This document shows positions 18,197 to 26,177 of a stretch of 64,000 nt of DNA, piece after piece. The notes beneath the pieces are model-generated. The model worked only from the letters and a program-made list of their open reading frames with translations, had not been told where the DNA came from and searched no databases. Made by a program: the position numbers and the translations under genes. The stretch's first letter is position 1. Every line of letters starts with the position of its first letter. The DNA is from Dyadobacter soli (GTDB lineage Bacteria; Bacteroidota; Bacteroidia; Cytophagales; Spirosomataceae), in assembly GCF_900101885.1 (NCBI RefSeq), contig NZ_FNAN01000015.1, positions 173,334-237,333 on the forward strand, written 5' to 3'.

Positions 18197-19525
18197 TCAG
18201 ATGAACCGGTTGATCAGGTTTTCGAGGTATTCCTGCTTGCCGGAAGTCGTTGCGGGCTCGCCTTTGGTAGCAGCCAGTTCGAACAGGTCTTCCAGTTTCA
18301 ATGCACCTTTTTCGAAATCGGCACCTTTGCCGCCGTCGAAGCTTGCGTAGCGGTTTTTGCGGATTTTGTCGTATTCTCCGTTCTGGATGATCTTGTCGGC
18401 GATCACCAATGCGCGTGCCACGGTGTCGATACCGCCGATATGCGCGTGGAATACATCGTCTACGTCGGTCGAGTTACGGCGACGTTTCGCATCGAAGTTG
18501 ATACCACCACCTTGCAATCCGCCTGCATTCAGGATCACGATCAATGCGCGGGTCCATTCGGCGATGTCGTTCGGGAACTGGTCGGTATCCCAGCCGTTCT
18601 GGTAGTCACCGCGGTTAGCGTCGATCGATCCCAGGATGCCTGCGTCGGCAGCTACCTGCAATTCGTGCTCGAAAGTGTGGCCGGCCAATGTAGCGTGGTT
18701 TACCTCGAGGTTCAGGCTGAAATCGTTCAGCAGGTCGTGCTGGCGGAGGAAGCCGATTACCGTTGCCGCGTCGTAGTCGTATTGGTGCTTGGTAGGCTCG
18801 CAAGGCTTAGGCTCGATGAAGAATTTACCTTTGAAACCATTCGCACGTGCGTAAGCCACCGAAATTTTCAGCATTTGCGCGAAGTGCTCCTGCTCGCGTT
18901 TCATGTCGGTATTCAAAAGGCTCATATAACCTTCGCGACCGCCCCAGAACACATAATTTTCACCGCCCAATGCGATGGTAGCGTCCAGCGCCATTTTCAC
19001 CTGCGCACCTGCGTGAGAAACCACGTCGAAGTCAGGGTTGGTAGACGCGCCGTTCATATAGCGGTGGTGACCGAAAAGGTTGGCAGTTCCCCAAAGGAGT
19101 TTCACGCCGGATGCCTTTTGTTTTTCACCCAAATAAGCAGTCAATGCTTGCAGGCGCTTTTCGTTGGTACGCACGTCGTCGTCGTAATCCACTACGTCTA
19201 CATCGTGGAAGCAGTAGTAAGGCAGGCCCAGTTTGGTAATGAATTCGAATGCTGCATCCGCTTTGTCCTTCGCACGGTCAACGGCATCCGCCTTTTTGTC
19301 CCATGGATAGAAAAGCGTAGGTCCGCCGAACGGGTCGAGGCCCGCGCCGCAGAATGTATGCCAGTAAGCCACCGCAAAACGCAGGTGGTCCTTCATTGTT
19401 TTGCCAGCGATAACGCGGTTTTCGTCATACCAGCGGTAAGCCAGTGGGTTGTCGGTTTCCGGGCCTTCGAAAGAGATCTTTCCGATACCCTTAAAATACT
19501 CCTGTTCTCCGAGTAGAATGCTCAT
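18197..19525 (-). CDS. xylA: xylose isomerase
   Basis: This cytoplasmic enzyme interconverts D-xylose and D-xylulose (and glucose with fructose in vitro). Its 442 residues match the longer class II enzymes. Visible signatures are GLDPFGGPTLFYPW, YCFHDVDV carrying the catalytic His, the family motif VFWGGREGY, FFIEPKPCEPTKHQYDYD, and a late metal-ligand region with GSIDANRGD. Xylulokinase and a xylose transporter are not adjacent, so this copy stands alone here. The start ATG at 19523-19525 is preceded on the minus strand by an unusual polypurine leader. Confidence 0.97.
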   Translation of the reverse strand: MSILLGEQEYFKGIGKISFEGPETDNPLAYRWYDENRVIAGKTMKDHLRFAVAYWHTFCGAGLDPFGGPTLFYPWDKKADAVDRAKDKADAAFEFITKLGLPYYCFHDVDVVDYDDDVRTNEKRLQALTAYLGEKQKASGVKLLWGTANLFGHHRYMNGASTNPDFDVVSHAGAQVKMALDATIALGGENYVFWGGREGYMSLLNTDMKREQEHFAQMLKISVAYARANGFKGKFFIEPKPCEPTKHQYDYDAATVIGFLRQHDLLNDFSLNLEVNHATLAGHTFEHELQVAADAGILGSIDANRGDYQNGWDTDQFPNDIAEWTRALIVILNAGGLQGGGINFDAKRRRNSTDVDDVFHAHIGGIDTVARALVIADKIIQNGEYDKIRKNRYASFDGGKGADFEKGALKLEDLFELAATKGEPATTSGKQEYLENLINRFI

Positions 19526-19592
19526 TTGAATGTAGTTAATCGTTTTCTAATGGTTAAATAGATAGTCCGATGCAGCATAACAGGAGAGAGTG

Positions 19593-19625
19593 CTTCCTCC
19601 CTTTCCTCCATCCTCCTTTCTCCCT
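19593..19625 (-). promoter_or_regulatory. polypurine tract in the xylA leader
   Basis: On the plus strand 33 consecutive bases are pyrimidines except for one A at 19610. The xylA transcript would therefore carry a G/A-rich stretch about 70-100 nt ahead of its start. A possible weak promoter on the minus strand, TTG-N19-TACACTTA, lies just upstream at 19636-19665. Confidence 0.4.
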
Positions 19626-19702
19626 ATTTTATTAATAAGTGTATAATTGACATTTCATACTGCAATACTATCACTTTTTTCTGAAAAATTTGCAGTACAA
19701 AT

Positions 19703-19738
19703 AAAAAGAGGAGCAGATTTAATTTCTGCTCCTCTTTT
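19703..19738 (-). terminator. rho-independent terminator of the PpiD-like gene
   Basis: A 14-bp perfect stem (19704-19717 with 19725-19738) has a 7-nt loop. On the minus strand it ends in a T-run (CTCTTTTTATTTG). It lies 23 bp beyond the stop codon of the foldase gene. Confidence 0.85.
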
Positions 19739-19761
19739 GGTAATGTTTTTGCGGAATTTGA

Positions 19762-21879
19762 TCAGAAGAACTTCGCGCGGTGGTCTTCGATTTTTGCGTT
19801 CTCGCGGATGGCTTCGTTCACCAGGTACGACATCCGGCTTTCCAGAGATTGGGTCAGCTGTGTTTTGTATTGGGTGAAGTCTGCGATCTTAGGCGCGTCT
19901 GTTTTGCTTGAAAGTTCCATGATGAACACACCGTTTTCGCCGGTGAACACACCTGATTTCTGTCCTGCTTTCAAACCGAATGCTTTTCCGAGCGCGATAG
20001 GGTCGAAACCTGCGCTGGTCAGGAAGCCGGTTGCCAGTGAAATGTCGTTGGCTGATTCAACCAAGGCACCTGCACCGTATTTTTTAGCGACGTCTTCCAA
20101 TGAACCGCTTGCGCCTTTCAACTTGGCGGTAATCTGCTCGGCTTTCAGTTGGTTGCGCACTTTGGTAGTCAGTTCGTCGCGGAAATCGTCCACTTTCACA
20201 TCTTTCGCATCCGATTTGCCTGTCAGAACAGCTACTACATATTGCTCTTCGGTTTCGAATACCGGCGATACATTCGATGGCTTGGTATCGTCTTTGAATG
20301 CCCATCTCACGATTTCGCGTGCATTCTGGATCGCATTGATATTGGTAGCCGATTCAGGAATGCGGTTTGCATTCGCCAGAACCAGCGCTTTGTTTTTCTT
20401 AACAGCTTCTTCGAACTGCTCGCGGCTTTTTACAGCGTTCGCGAATTCATCGGCTTTTCTGTACGCTTCGTCACGGGTAGCCTGGCTTGGAGCGATGGTT
20501 TTACCAATGGTCGCAATGCGGTACAGCGTATTCGATTTCGGAGCAGTTACTTTAATGATGTGGAAACCGAACTGGCTTTCTACCAAACGTGGGATCAGGC
20601 CGGGAGCGGTTGCCGAGAAAACAGCTTCTTCGAATGGCTTCACCATTGCACCGTTGTTCTGGAAGTAACCCAGGTCACCGCCACGTTGTGCCGAACCAGG
20701 GTCCGCGCTGGAAGTAGCAGCCAATGCTTCGAAGTTAGCACCTGCCTTGATCTGCGCCAGAATGCCTTCCGCTTTGACACGTGCAGCCGTTTTCGCAGAG
20801 TCCGACTGGTTTTCAGCACGGATCAGGATGTGGCTTGCTTTCGCAGAAGAAACACTGTCGGAACGGGTTCCGCCGTATTTGTAGATGAAATAGGTATTGC
20901 CTTCGCGGTAAGGTCCGTAAACGCCACCCGGAACGAAAGTTTTTACAGCCTCTTTCAACTGGTCGCTCATCGTTGCGTACGACTGGTTGATCGGCGTTGG
21001 AATATCGGTATTCATGGCTGCAAATGCAGAGTCGCTTTGTGCCGTAGCAAGACCTCTCGCGAGTTCTTTGATCTCCGTATACAATGCGGCGCTATCGTCT
21101 TTCGCAGGCTGAACCGGGAACGTTACGTACTCGATCGAGCGGGTGTCGGTTCCTTTGTATTCTTTCTTGTGCGCGCTCAGGTAATCTTGCAGCTGCGCGT
21201 CGGTTACTTTAATAGTAGTATCTACAACCGAGAAATAAGGGACGTACAGATAGCGGAGATTGGCTTTGGTGGTTTGCGCTACGTACTCTTTTTCGGCTTG
21301 TGCTTTCGGAGTGTACGACGAGAGGCGAAGCAGGTTTTCGTATTTCGCACGGGTACGCTCTTCGCGAAGGCTCTTTTCAAAATTCTCCCAGGATTTTTGT
21401 TGTTCCAAAGGAAGCGTTTTGAGATTTTTCAGGTAGTTGATCACCGCGTTCTTGTCGAAACGGCCGGTGGTAGGATCTGAAAATGCTTGCAGAATCGATG
21501 GGCTGATGTGGTTACCCTGTACCATGTCGTACAGTTCGTCGTCCGTCACCGTGAGTCCCAGTTTGTCGTATTGCTTTTTGTAAGCAATGTCCACCACGAA
21601 CTGGTTCCAGGCCTGATCTCTGAGGTTAGCCAGCTCGCCTTCATTCAGGCTGCGGCCCGATTGCGCCTCGTAGTTCTGACGGAACCCGTCCACCCGGCTT
21701 TGAAAATCTTTGATATTAATTTCTTTCCCGGCAATCTCTCCCACTGTTTGGTTGTTGTTGCCGCCCAGAAGGGAATTAGGGCCCAGCAAATCGCCTCCAA
21801 CCATAAAAAGAATTAAACTGATAGCGATAACCGTGACGGCTACCCCGGATTTTTCTCTGATTTTGTTAATTAAAGCCAT
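19762..21879 (-). CDS. SurA/PpiD-type periplasmic peptidyl-prolyl isomerase
   Basis: This is a 705-residue inner-membrane-anchored chaperone/foldase for outer-membrane and secreted proteins. One N-terminal transmembrane helix (~residues 13-33) is followed by a SurA-N-like helical domain; the SGRSLNEGELANLRDQAWNQ stretch is typical. A central parvulin domain starts near residue 345 (SHILIRAENQ, then GGDLGYFQNNGAM and FGFHIIKV). A second, degenerate isomerase-like or C-terminal chaperone region extends to the end. This order matches PpiD homologues of Bacteroidota. It has its own terminator. Confidence 0.93.
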   Translation of the reverse strand: MALINKIREKSGVAVTVIAISLILFMVGGDLLGPNSLLGGNNNQTVGEIAGKEINIKDFQSRVDGFRQNYEAQSGRSLNEGELANLRDQAWNQFVVDIAYKKQYDKLGLTVTDDELYDMVQGNHISPSILQAFSDPTTGRFDKNAVINYLKNLKTLPLEQQKSWENFEKSLREERTRAKYENLLRLSSYTPKAQAEKEYVAQTTKANLRYLYVPYFSVVDTTIKVTDAQLQDYLSAHKKEYKGTDTRSIEYVTFPVQPAKDDSAALYTEIKELARGLATAQSDSAFAAMNTDIPTPINQSYATMSDQLKEAVKTFVPGGVYGPYREGNTYFIYKYGGTRSDSVSSAKASHILIRAENQSDSAKTAARVKAEGILAQIKAGANFEALAATSSADPGSAQRGGDLGYFQNNGAMVKPFEEAVFSATAPGLIPRLVESQFGFHIIKVTAPKSNTLYRIATIGKTIAPSQATRDEAYRKADEFANAVKSREQFEEAVKKNKALVLANANRIPESATNINAIQNAREIVRWAFKDDTKPSNVSPVFETEEQYVVAVLTGKSDAKDVKVDDFRDELTTKVRNQLKAEQITAKLKGASGSLEDVAKKYGAGALVESANDISLATGFLTSAGFDPIALGKAFGLKAGQKSGVFTGENGVFIMELSSKTDAPKIADFTQYKTQLTQSLESRMSYLVNEAIRENAKIEDHRAKFF

Positions 21880-22017
21880 TTTCTCGATTCAAATTAGTGC
21901 GCAAAATAAAAAGTTTTCTTGATGGAATGCAAGACCTTACATTCCTATTTACAATTATTGGCAACATCCGGACGTTGCACGGCGCGCCGGAGTTAGCAAG
22001 AGGACGGTTTTGAGGCT

Positions 22018-22500
22018 TTAATACATGTGTTTCAGGTTGAAAGCGTAGAAGATCGCCATAAAAATACTGAGAAAGACGCCGGCCATGGCAGTAATAGCGC
22101 CCATCCACCCGCCTATCATCAGCAGCGGAGCCAGAAATGCGACCGCTATACCACCCAGGTAGAGGTAGTAACCCCGGCGTTGCAGGTTCCACATCAGGTA
22201 AGCGGCATAGAGTGATAGGGACTCGACGATCAGCATGATAATGGCACTCGTTTTGATGTTTTTAGCGGTAGTTTGTTCGATCACCGCCTCGAACATTTTG
22301 TCCATCGTCTTGGACTGGGCGGTGCTGCCCTGGCGGTCCAGGTTTTCACGGACAGCCTCAAACGTTTCGCGGGTCTTGTCGGCAGTGATACCGGGGTTCC
22401 AAAGCCTTTCGGATTGGGTCCAGAGGCCGGAAACGGCGCTCATGAAAGTAAGGAAACACAAAACGGTAAGGAACGTGGGGCGATTCACAGGTGCACTCAT
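22018..22500 (-). CDS. small four-helix membrane protein of unknown function
   Basis: I do not recognise this 160-residue protein. It has a hydrophobic helix at ~8-27, a polar helical stretch at ~28-80 (possibly periplasmic), and three more membrane helices at ~82-104, ~109-129 and ~133-154. It ends in a short Lys-His-Met-Tyr tail. The layout resembles small integral membrane proteins common in Bacteroidota. It sits divergently from the SCP2-like gene and 138 bp upstream of the PpiD gene on the same strand, so co-transcription with PpiD is possible. Confidence 0.75.
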   Translation of the reverse strand: MSAPVNRPTFLTVLCFLTFMSAVSGLWTQSERLWNPGITADKTRETFEAVRENLDRQGSTAQSKTMDKMFEAVIEQTTAKNIKTSAIIMLIVESLSLYAAYLMWNLQRRGYYLYLGGIAVAFLAPLLMIGGWMGAITAMAGVFLSIFMAIFYAFNLKHMY

Positions 22501-22576
22501 TCAGTTAATAACAGATCAACAGGTTTTCTGATGAAGGATGTAAAATTTGCCGTTTTCGGTGAAAACACCAAAGGCA

Positions 22577-22607
22577 TTTGAATATTCTTCCCGTCGGCCT
22601 ACATTTG
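22577..22607 (+). promoter_or_regulatory. Bacteroidota-type promoter of the SCP2-like gene
   Basis: TTTG at 22577-22580, a 19-bp spacer, and TACATTTG at 22600-22607 match the -33/-7 consensus TTTG and TAnnTTTG exactly. The start codon is 48 bp downstream. Confidence 0.75.
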
Positions 22608-22655
22608 TCGTTTTTTAATCCAATAAAAACTCAAACTTTCTAACAAACAGTACTT

Positions 22656-22958
22656 ATGAGCCTTCAAATTCTGACTGAACGCATTGCAAATATCCTGGGG
22701 ACCGATAGCGGACTGGATGCCACAGCCAAATTTGTTACCGACGAAGGAGTCCTGTTTGTCGATGGAAAATCCGTGCCCAACAGCGTTTCCAACACCGACG
22801 CCGAAGCCGATTGTACATTCGAAGTCTCCGTTAAAAATGCATTGAAGCTCATCGACGGCGACCTGAACGCCATGATGGCGCTCATGACCGGCAAATTGAA
22901 GATAGACGGCGATATGGGTGTGGCGATGAAGATCGCGGAAACCTTCGGACGCCGATAG
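22656..22958 (+). CDS. SCP2 sterol-binding-domain protein
   Basis: A 100-residue single-domain protein of the SCP2/UbiJ-like fold, a hydrophobic pocket that binds lipids. The fold shows in the N-terminal amphipathic helix (LQILTERIANIL), the beta-hairpin with DGVLFVDG-like turns, and the closing helix after ALMTGKLKIDGDMGVAMKIA, the typical SCP2 signature. No signal peptide is present, so it is cytoplasmic. It has its own consensus promoter and stands apart from its neighbours. The physiological ligand is unknown. Confidence 0.88.
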   Translation: MSLQILTERIANILGTDSGLDATAKFVTDEGVLFVDGKSVPNSVSNTDAEADCTFEVSVKNALKLIDGDLNAMMALMTGKLKIDGDMGVAMKIAETFGRR

Positions 22959-23024
22959 TAGGCTTTCAACCCGGATGCCTTTTTTTGGGATACCATCAGT
23001 TTTTCAACAAACGATCACACAGGC

Positions 23025-24473
23025 ATGGACAACCACGAAAAGGCATCCGGGAATACCACCCCAAGAAGGGATTTTATCAAAGCAGGTGCACTGGCCGCCG
23101 GCAGCTTTATGATCGTTCCCCGCCATGTGCTGGGGCGCGGCTTCACCCCTCCGAGCGACAAACTCAATATCGCGGCCGTTGGTTGCGGCGGTAAGGCCGA
23201 CTTCAATATTCAACAGGCATATAATAATGGTACCGAAAACATCGTCGCGCTGTGCGATGTCGACGATCGCCAATCCGATAAGTACCGCAAGAAATTCCCC
23301 AACGCACCTTATTATAAGGACTTTCGCAAGATGTTCGAGAAGGAGGCCAAGACGTTCGACGCGGTGCTGGTCACCACTCCCGACCATATGCATTACCCCG
23401 TTGCTATTGCTGCAATGCAGTTGGGTAAGCATGTATATGTTGAAAAACCCTTGACCAAAGACATCTGGGAAGCCCGGGTGCTCACCGAAGCCGCCAAAAA
23501 ATACAAGGTTGTAACCCAAATGGGCAACCAGGGCAGCAGCAGCGACGGCACGCGTAACACGGAAGCGCTCGTGCAGTCGGGTGCGATCGGGGACGTGCAT
23601 ACGATCGAAGTCTGGACCGACAGGCCCGTGTGGCCGCAAGGCGTGCAATCCCCGAAAGACAAGGGGGAATCGCAGCCCGTACCCGCGGGCGTAGATTGGG
23701 ACTTATGGCTCGGTACCGCTCCGAAACGCGATTACCATGAGGCATATATGCCGTTCCGCTGGCGCGGTTACTGGGATTTCGGCACCGGCGCATTGGGCGA
23801 TATGGGCTGTCACTTTCTTGACGTGCCTTTCCGTGCATTGAAACTGGGTTATCCAACCTCCGTCGAATGCAGCGTCGGCTCCGTTTATGCCGATTTCTTC
23901 CAACAGGCATTCTTCGACGACGTCGCACCGCCATCGGCGAATATCCATTTAAGGTTTCCCTCCAAAACATCCGGCAAGGAAATCAACCTGAACTGGTACG
24001 ACGGCGGTATGCGCCCGCAGCTTCCCGACGGCTGTGATTATAACACCGTGTTCGGCAAGGTCGACGGCGGGATATTATTTATAGGTACCAAAGGCATCAT
24101 CAGCGCTGAAATGTTCGGGGAGAACCCGCGACTGTGGCCTGAAAGCAAATTCGCGAACGTCCGCATTGCCACTAAACCGCGCGCATTGGTGCAGGGCGGT
24201 TGGCCGGGACATCAGCAGCAGTTCGTGCAGGCTTGTAAGAAAGGATATGGGACCTATACAAGCTCTTCTTTCGATCAGTCGGGGCCTTTAACGGAGATTG
24301 TGCTGATGGGTAACCTGGCTGTACGTTCCTACCTGCATCGCGAGGCGAAGGCGGATGGGAAGGGTTTTAACTTTCCGGGCCGACAGCGGCTGATGTGGGA
24401 TGGGGCGAATATGAAGATCACCAACTTTGATGTGGCGAACCGGTTTGTGAAGCGGGAGTATCGAAGGTTTTAA
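23025..24473 (+). CDS. Tat-exported Gfo/Idh/MocA-family oxidoreductase
   Basis: A 482-residue NAD(P)-dependent oxidoreductase with a twin-arginine-like leader (PRRDFIKAGALAAGSF near residue 14), suggesting folded export to the periplasm. The Rossmann segment follows (LNIAAVGCGGKADFN). The family's catalytic motif appears as VEKPLTKDIWEAR near residue 142. The C-terminal domain carries RWRGYWDFGTGALGDMGCH, with the conserved Asp-Met-Gly-Cys-His typical of the long secreted branch. Substrates of this branch are usually sugars or glycosidic derivatives, but which one is not visible. It ends just before the hairpin cluster. Confidence 0.92.
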   Translation: MDNHEKASGNTTPRRDFIKAGALAAGSFMIVPRHVLGRGFTPPSDKLNIAAVGCGGKADFNIQQAYNNGTENIVALCDVDDRQSDKYRKKFPNAPYYKDFRKMFEKEAKTFDAVLVTTPDHMHYPVAIAAMQLGKHVYVEKPLTKDIWEARVLTEAAKKYKVVTQMGNQGSSSDGTRNTEALVQSGAIGDVHTIEVWTDRPVWPQGVQSPKDKGESQPVPAGVDWDLWLGTAPKRDYHEAYMPFRWRGYWDFGTGALGDMGCHFLDVPFRALKLGYPTSVECSVGSVYADFFQQAFFDDVAPPSANIHLRFPSKTSGKEINLNWYDGGMRPQLPDGCDYNTVFGKVDGGILFIGTKGIISAEMFGENPRLWPESKFANVRIATKPRALVQGGWPGHQQQFVQACKKGYGTYTSSSFDQSGPLTEIVLMGNLAVRSYLHREAKADGKGFNFPGRQRLMWDGANMKITNFDVANRFVKREYRRF

Positions 24474-24480
24474 TAGGATG

Positions 24481-24611
24481 GTGCGAAGCTCCTGCTTCGC
24501 ACACGCTATTTGCAGGCCTCTGGCCGGTCTTACATACCTGACCGGCCGGAGGCCTGCGAATAGTTAGCACGAAGCGGGAGCTTCGTGCCAGCCATGCAGG
24601 AGCTTCGTGCC
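24481..24611. repeat. REP/BIME-like cluster of nested hairpins
   Basis: There are three stem-loops in a row. 24481-24502 is a 9-bp stem with TCCT loop. 24506-24563 is a long stem (5+9+8 bp with two mismatches) with a 10-nt loop. 24567-24588 is a 9-bp stem with GGGA loop. A fourth half-copy at 24596-24610 can pair instead with the first hairpin over 12 bp (24484-24495). It lies between convergent genes and may also act as a bidirectional terminator. No other copy is visible in this window. Confidence 0.75.
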
Positions 24612-24620
24612 ATCGATGCA

Positions 24621-25340
24621 TTAAAGTTCCAACTCTCGCAGATACATCTGGATCGTATTCTCCAATCCTATATATAATGCATCGCAGATCAATGCGTGGC
24701 CGATTGACACTTCGTCCAGCCAGGGAATGCTTTGTTTCAAAAAATGCAGGTTATCCAGGCTCAGATCGTGGCCGGCATTTAATCCCAAACCTACTTCGCG
24801 GGCTTTTTCAGCTGCTTTGATAAATGGCAACACCGCTTTCTGGCGGTTTTCGAAATAACCTGCCGCAAAGGGCTCGGTATAGAGCTCCACACGGTCGGCG
24901 CCGCAGATTTTCGCTCCTTCGACCATGTCTTCGTCAGGATCTACGAAAACGGAAACCCGGATTCCCGCCGATTTGAATGTGCCGACGAGATCGGTCAGTT
25001 GTGCGCGGTAGGTAATGGTGTCCCAGCCTGCATTGGAAGTAATGGCGCCCAATGCGTCGGGTACCAATGTCACCTGGTCGGGCTTGTTGGCCAGCACCAG
25101 CTCCACAAATTTCTTTTCCGACGGGTTACCTTCGATATTGAACTCGGTCGTAACGAGTTCGCGCAGGTCGTACACATCCTGGTAACGGATATGCCGCTCG
25201 TCGGGCCGCGGGTGCACGGTAATGCCCTGTGCCCCGAACCGCTCGCAGTCCAGCGCTACTTTCAATACATTGGGATTGTCACCGCCACGGGAATTGCGAA
25301 GGGTGGCGATCTTGTTGATGTTGACGCTTAGACGGGTCAT
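24621..25340 (-). CDS. pdxJ: pyridoxine 5'-phosphate synthase
   Basis: PdxJ condenses 1-deoxy-D-xylulose 5-phosphate with 3-amino-2-oxopropyl phosphate to form pyridoxine 5'-phosphate, the last ring-forming step of DXP-dependent vitamin B6 synthesis. The 239 residues are full length. Signatures are SVNINKIATLRNSRGGDNP, AQGITVHPRPDERHI with the active-site His, EFNIEGNP, and GLNAGHDLSLDNL. It is a cytoplasmic TIM barrel. Its leader is nearly identical to the leader of the divergent yqeY gene over 27 bp ahead of the ATG. Confidence 0.97.
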   Translation of the reverse strand: MTRLSVNINKIATLRNSRGGDNPNVLKVALDCERFGAQGITVHPRPDERHIRYQDVYDLRELVTTEFNIEGNPSEKKFVELVLANKPDQVTLVPDALGAITSNAGWDTITYRAQLTDLVGTFKSAGIRVSVFVDPDEDMVEGAKICGADRVELYTEPFAAGYFENRQKAVLPFIKAAEKAREVGLGLNAGHDLSLDNLHFLKQSIPWLDEVSIGHALICDALYIGLENTIQMYLRELEL

Positions 25341-25367
25341 GGTACTTTAATGTTGAATGATTGAATG
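25338..25367 (+). repeat. left arm of a 30-bp inverted repeat reaching the pdxJ start
   Basis: The arm begins with CATGGTACT at the pdxJ start codon and continues into the octamer array. It matches the reverse complement of 25701-25730 at 29 of 30 positions. Confidence 0.85.
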
Positions 25368-25473
25368 ATTGAATGATTGAATGGGGCTTTGCTAATGAGT
25401 GAATGAGTGAATGAGTGAATGTGTGAATGATTGAATGGGGCCTTGCTAATGAGTGAATGAGTGAATGTGTGAG
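25351..25473 (+). repeat. octanucleotide tandem array, left block
   Basis: Period-8 units of TGAATGAT and GAGTGAAT repeat with small changes. Two larger blocks begin TTGAATGGGG at 25378 and at 25432 and share GGGGC(T/C)TTGCTAATGAG. The unit has no multiple-of-three length and no open frame, and there are no spacer-like segments. Confidence 0.85.
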
Positions 25474-25528
25474 TTTTGATTCTTAGAGATGACTTTTCAA
25501 GTGAATTACTAACTTTGCCGGTCTGTTA

Positions 25529-25563
25529 CAAATTTAGCATTCGAGCGTATAAAAACACCCAAA
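25529..25563 (-). promoter_or_regulatory. possible pdxJ promoter
   Basis: On the minus strand, TTTG (25563-25560), a 23-bp spacer and TAAATTTG (25536-25529) match the Bacteroidota consensus at the long end of the accepted spacing. It would give a ~185-nt leader that contains the whole left octamer array. A lone TAACTTTG on the plus strand at 25510-25517 could be the -7 box of yqeY but has no good -33 partner. Confidence 0.45.
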
Positions 25564-25665
25564 TTGACATTTTTAACACTAATTCAATAACAAATGACAC
25601 TGTTTGACTGATAGTTAATCGAGTATTCATTCATCGCACCGGCGACCGATCAAAATTTTAACATG

Positions 25666-25713
25666 CACTCATTCACTCATTCGCTCATTCAAAATTCTAA
25701 CATTCAATCATTC
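25666..25713 (-). repeat. octanucleotide array, right block in inverted orientation
   Basis: CACTCATT/CGCTCATT units and CATTCAAT units appear here, which are the reverse complement of the units in the left block. With 25351-25473 they could form a long imperfect hairpin around the ~190-bp AT-rich centre. Confidence 0.8.
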
Positions 25714-25730
25714 AACATTATAGTACCATG
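25701..25730 (-). repeat. right arm of the 30-bp inverted repeat reaching the yqeY start
   Basis: The arm ends in AGTACCATG, the ATG being the yqeY start codon. It differs from the left arm at one position (T/A, ten bases in from the start codon). Confidence 0.85.
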
Positions 25731-26177
25731 TCACTAAAATCCCAAGTAGAATCTGGCATCAAAGACGCGATGCGTGCCAAAGACCAGGATACATTGCGTG
25801 CATTGCGCGCCATTAAGTCACTGATTTTATTGGAAGAAACCAAAGGCGGCGCAAGCGGCGACCTCAGTGCCGACGATGAGTTGAAGCTTTTGACCAAAGC
25901 AGCCAAGCAACGCCGCGAGTCAGCTGATATCTACAAAACGCAAGGCCGCGCCGACCTTTTGGAAAAGGAAGAAGCGGAATTGGCAGTTATAGAGCAGTTT
26001 TTGCCAAAACAATTAAGTGAAGACGAAGTAAAAGCCAAATTGCAGGAAATCATCGCACGCGTGGGCGCAGCGGGGCCTTCTGATATGGGCAAGGTAATGG
26101 GCGTAGCGACGAAAGAACTCGCCGGTCAGGCTGATGGACGGGTCGTTTCGACGCTGGTTAAGGCATTGCTCGCATGA
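25728..26177 (+). CDS. yqeY: YqeY/GatB-like domain protein
   Basis: A 149-residue cytoplasmic protein of the YqeY family, homologous to the tail domain of the GatB amidotransferase subunit. Conserved features are the N-terminal LRALRAIKSLILLEET helix, the DELKLLTKAAKQRRESADIY helix, EEAELAVIEQFLPKQLSEDE, and the closing DMGKVMGVATKELAGQADGR segment. The family is widespread; its precise role is not settled and a link to tRNA-dependent amidation is only inferred from homology. Its stop overlaps the next start by 4 bp. Confidence 0.93.
   Translation: MSLKSQVESGIKDAMRAKDQDTLRALRAIKSLILLEETKGGASGDLSADDELKLLTKAAKQRRESADIYKTQGRADLLEKEEAELAVIEQFLPKQLSEDEVKAKLQEIIARVGAAGPSDMGKVMGVATKELAGQADGRVVSTLVKALLA

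Noticed and set aside
18440..19516. 358-codon plus-strand frame opposite xylA
   Set aside because: xylA carries full family signatures on the other strand; this frame has none.
20149..21480. 443-codon plus-strand frame opposite the PpiD-like gene
   Set aside because: Antisense shadow with Phe/Arg-rich composition and no domain.
25351..25713. CRISPR array
   Set aside because: Units are 8 bp without unique spacers and occur in both orientations; no cas genes nearby.
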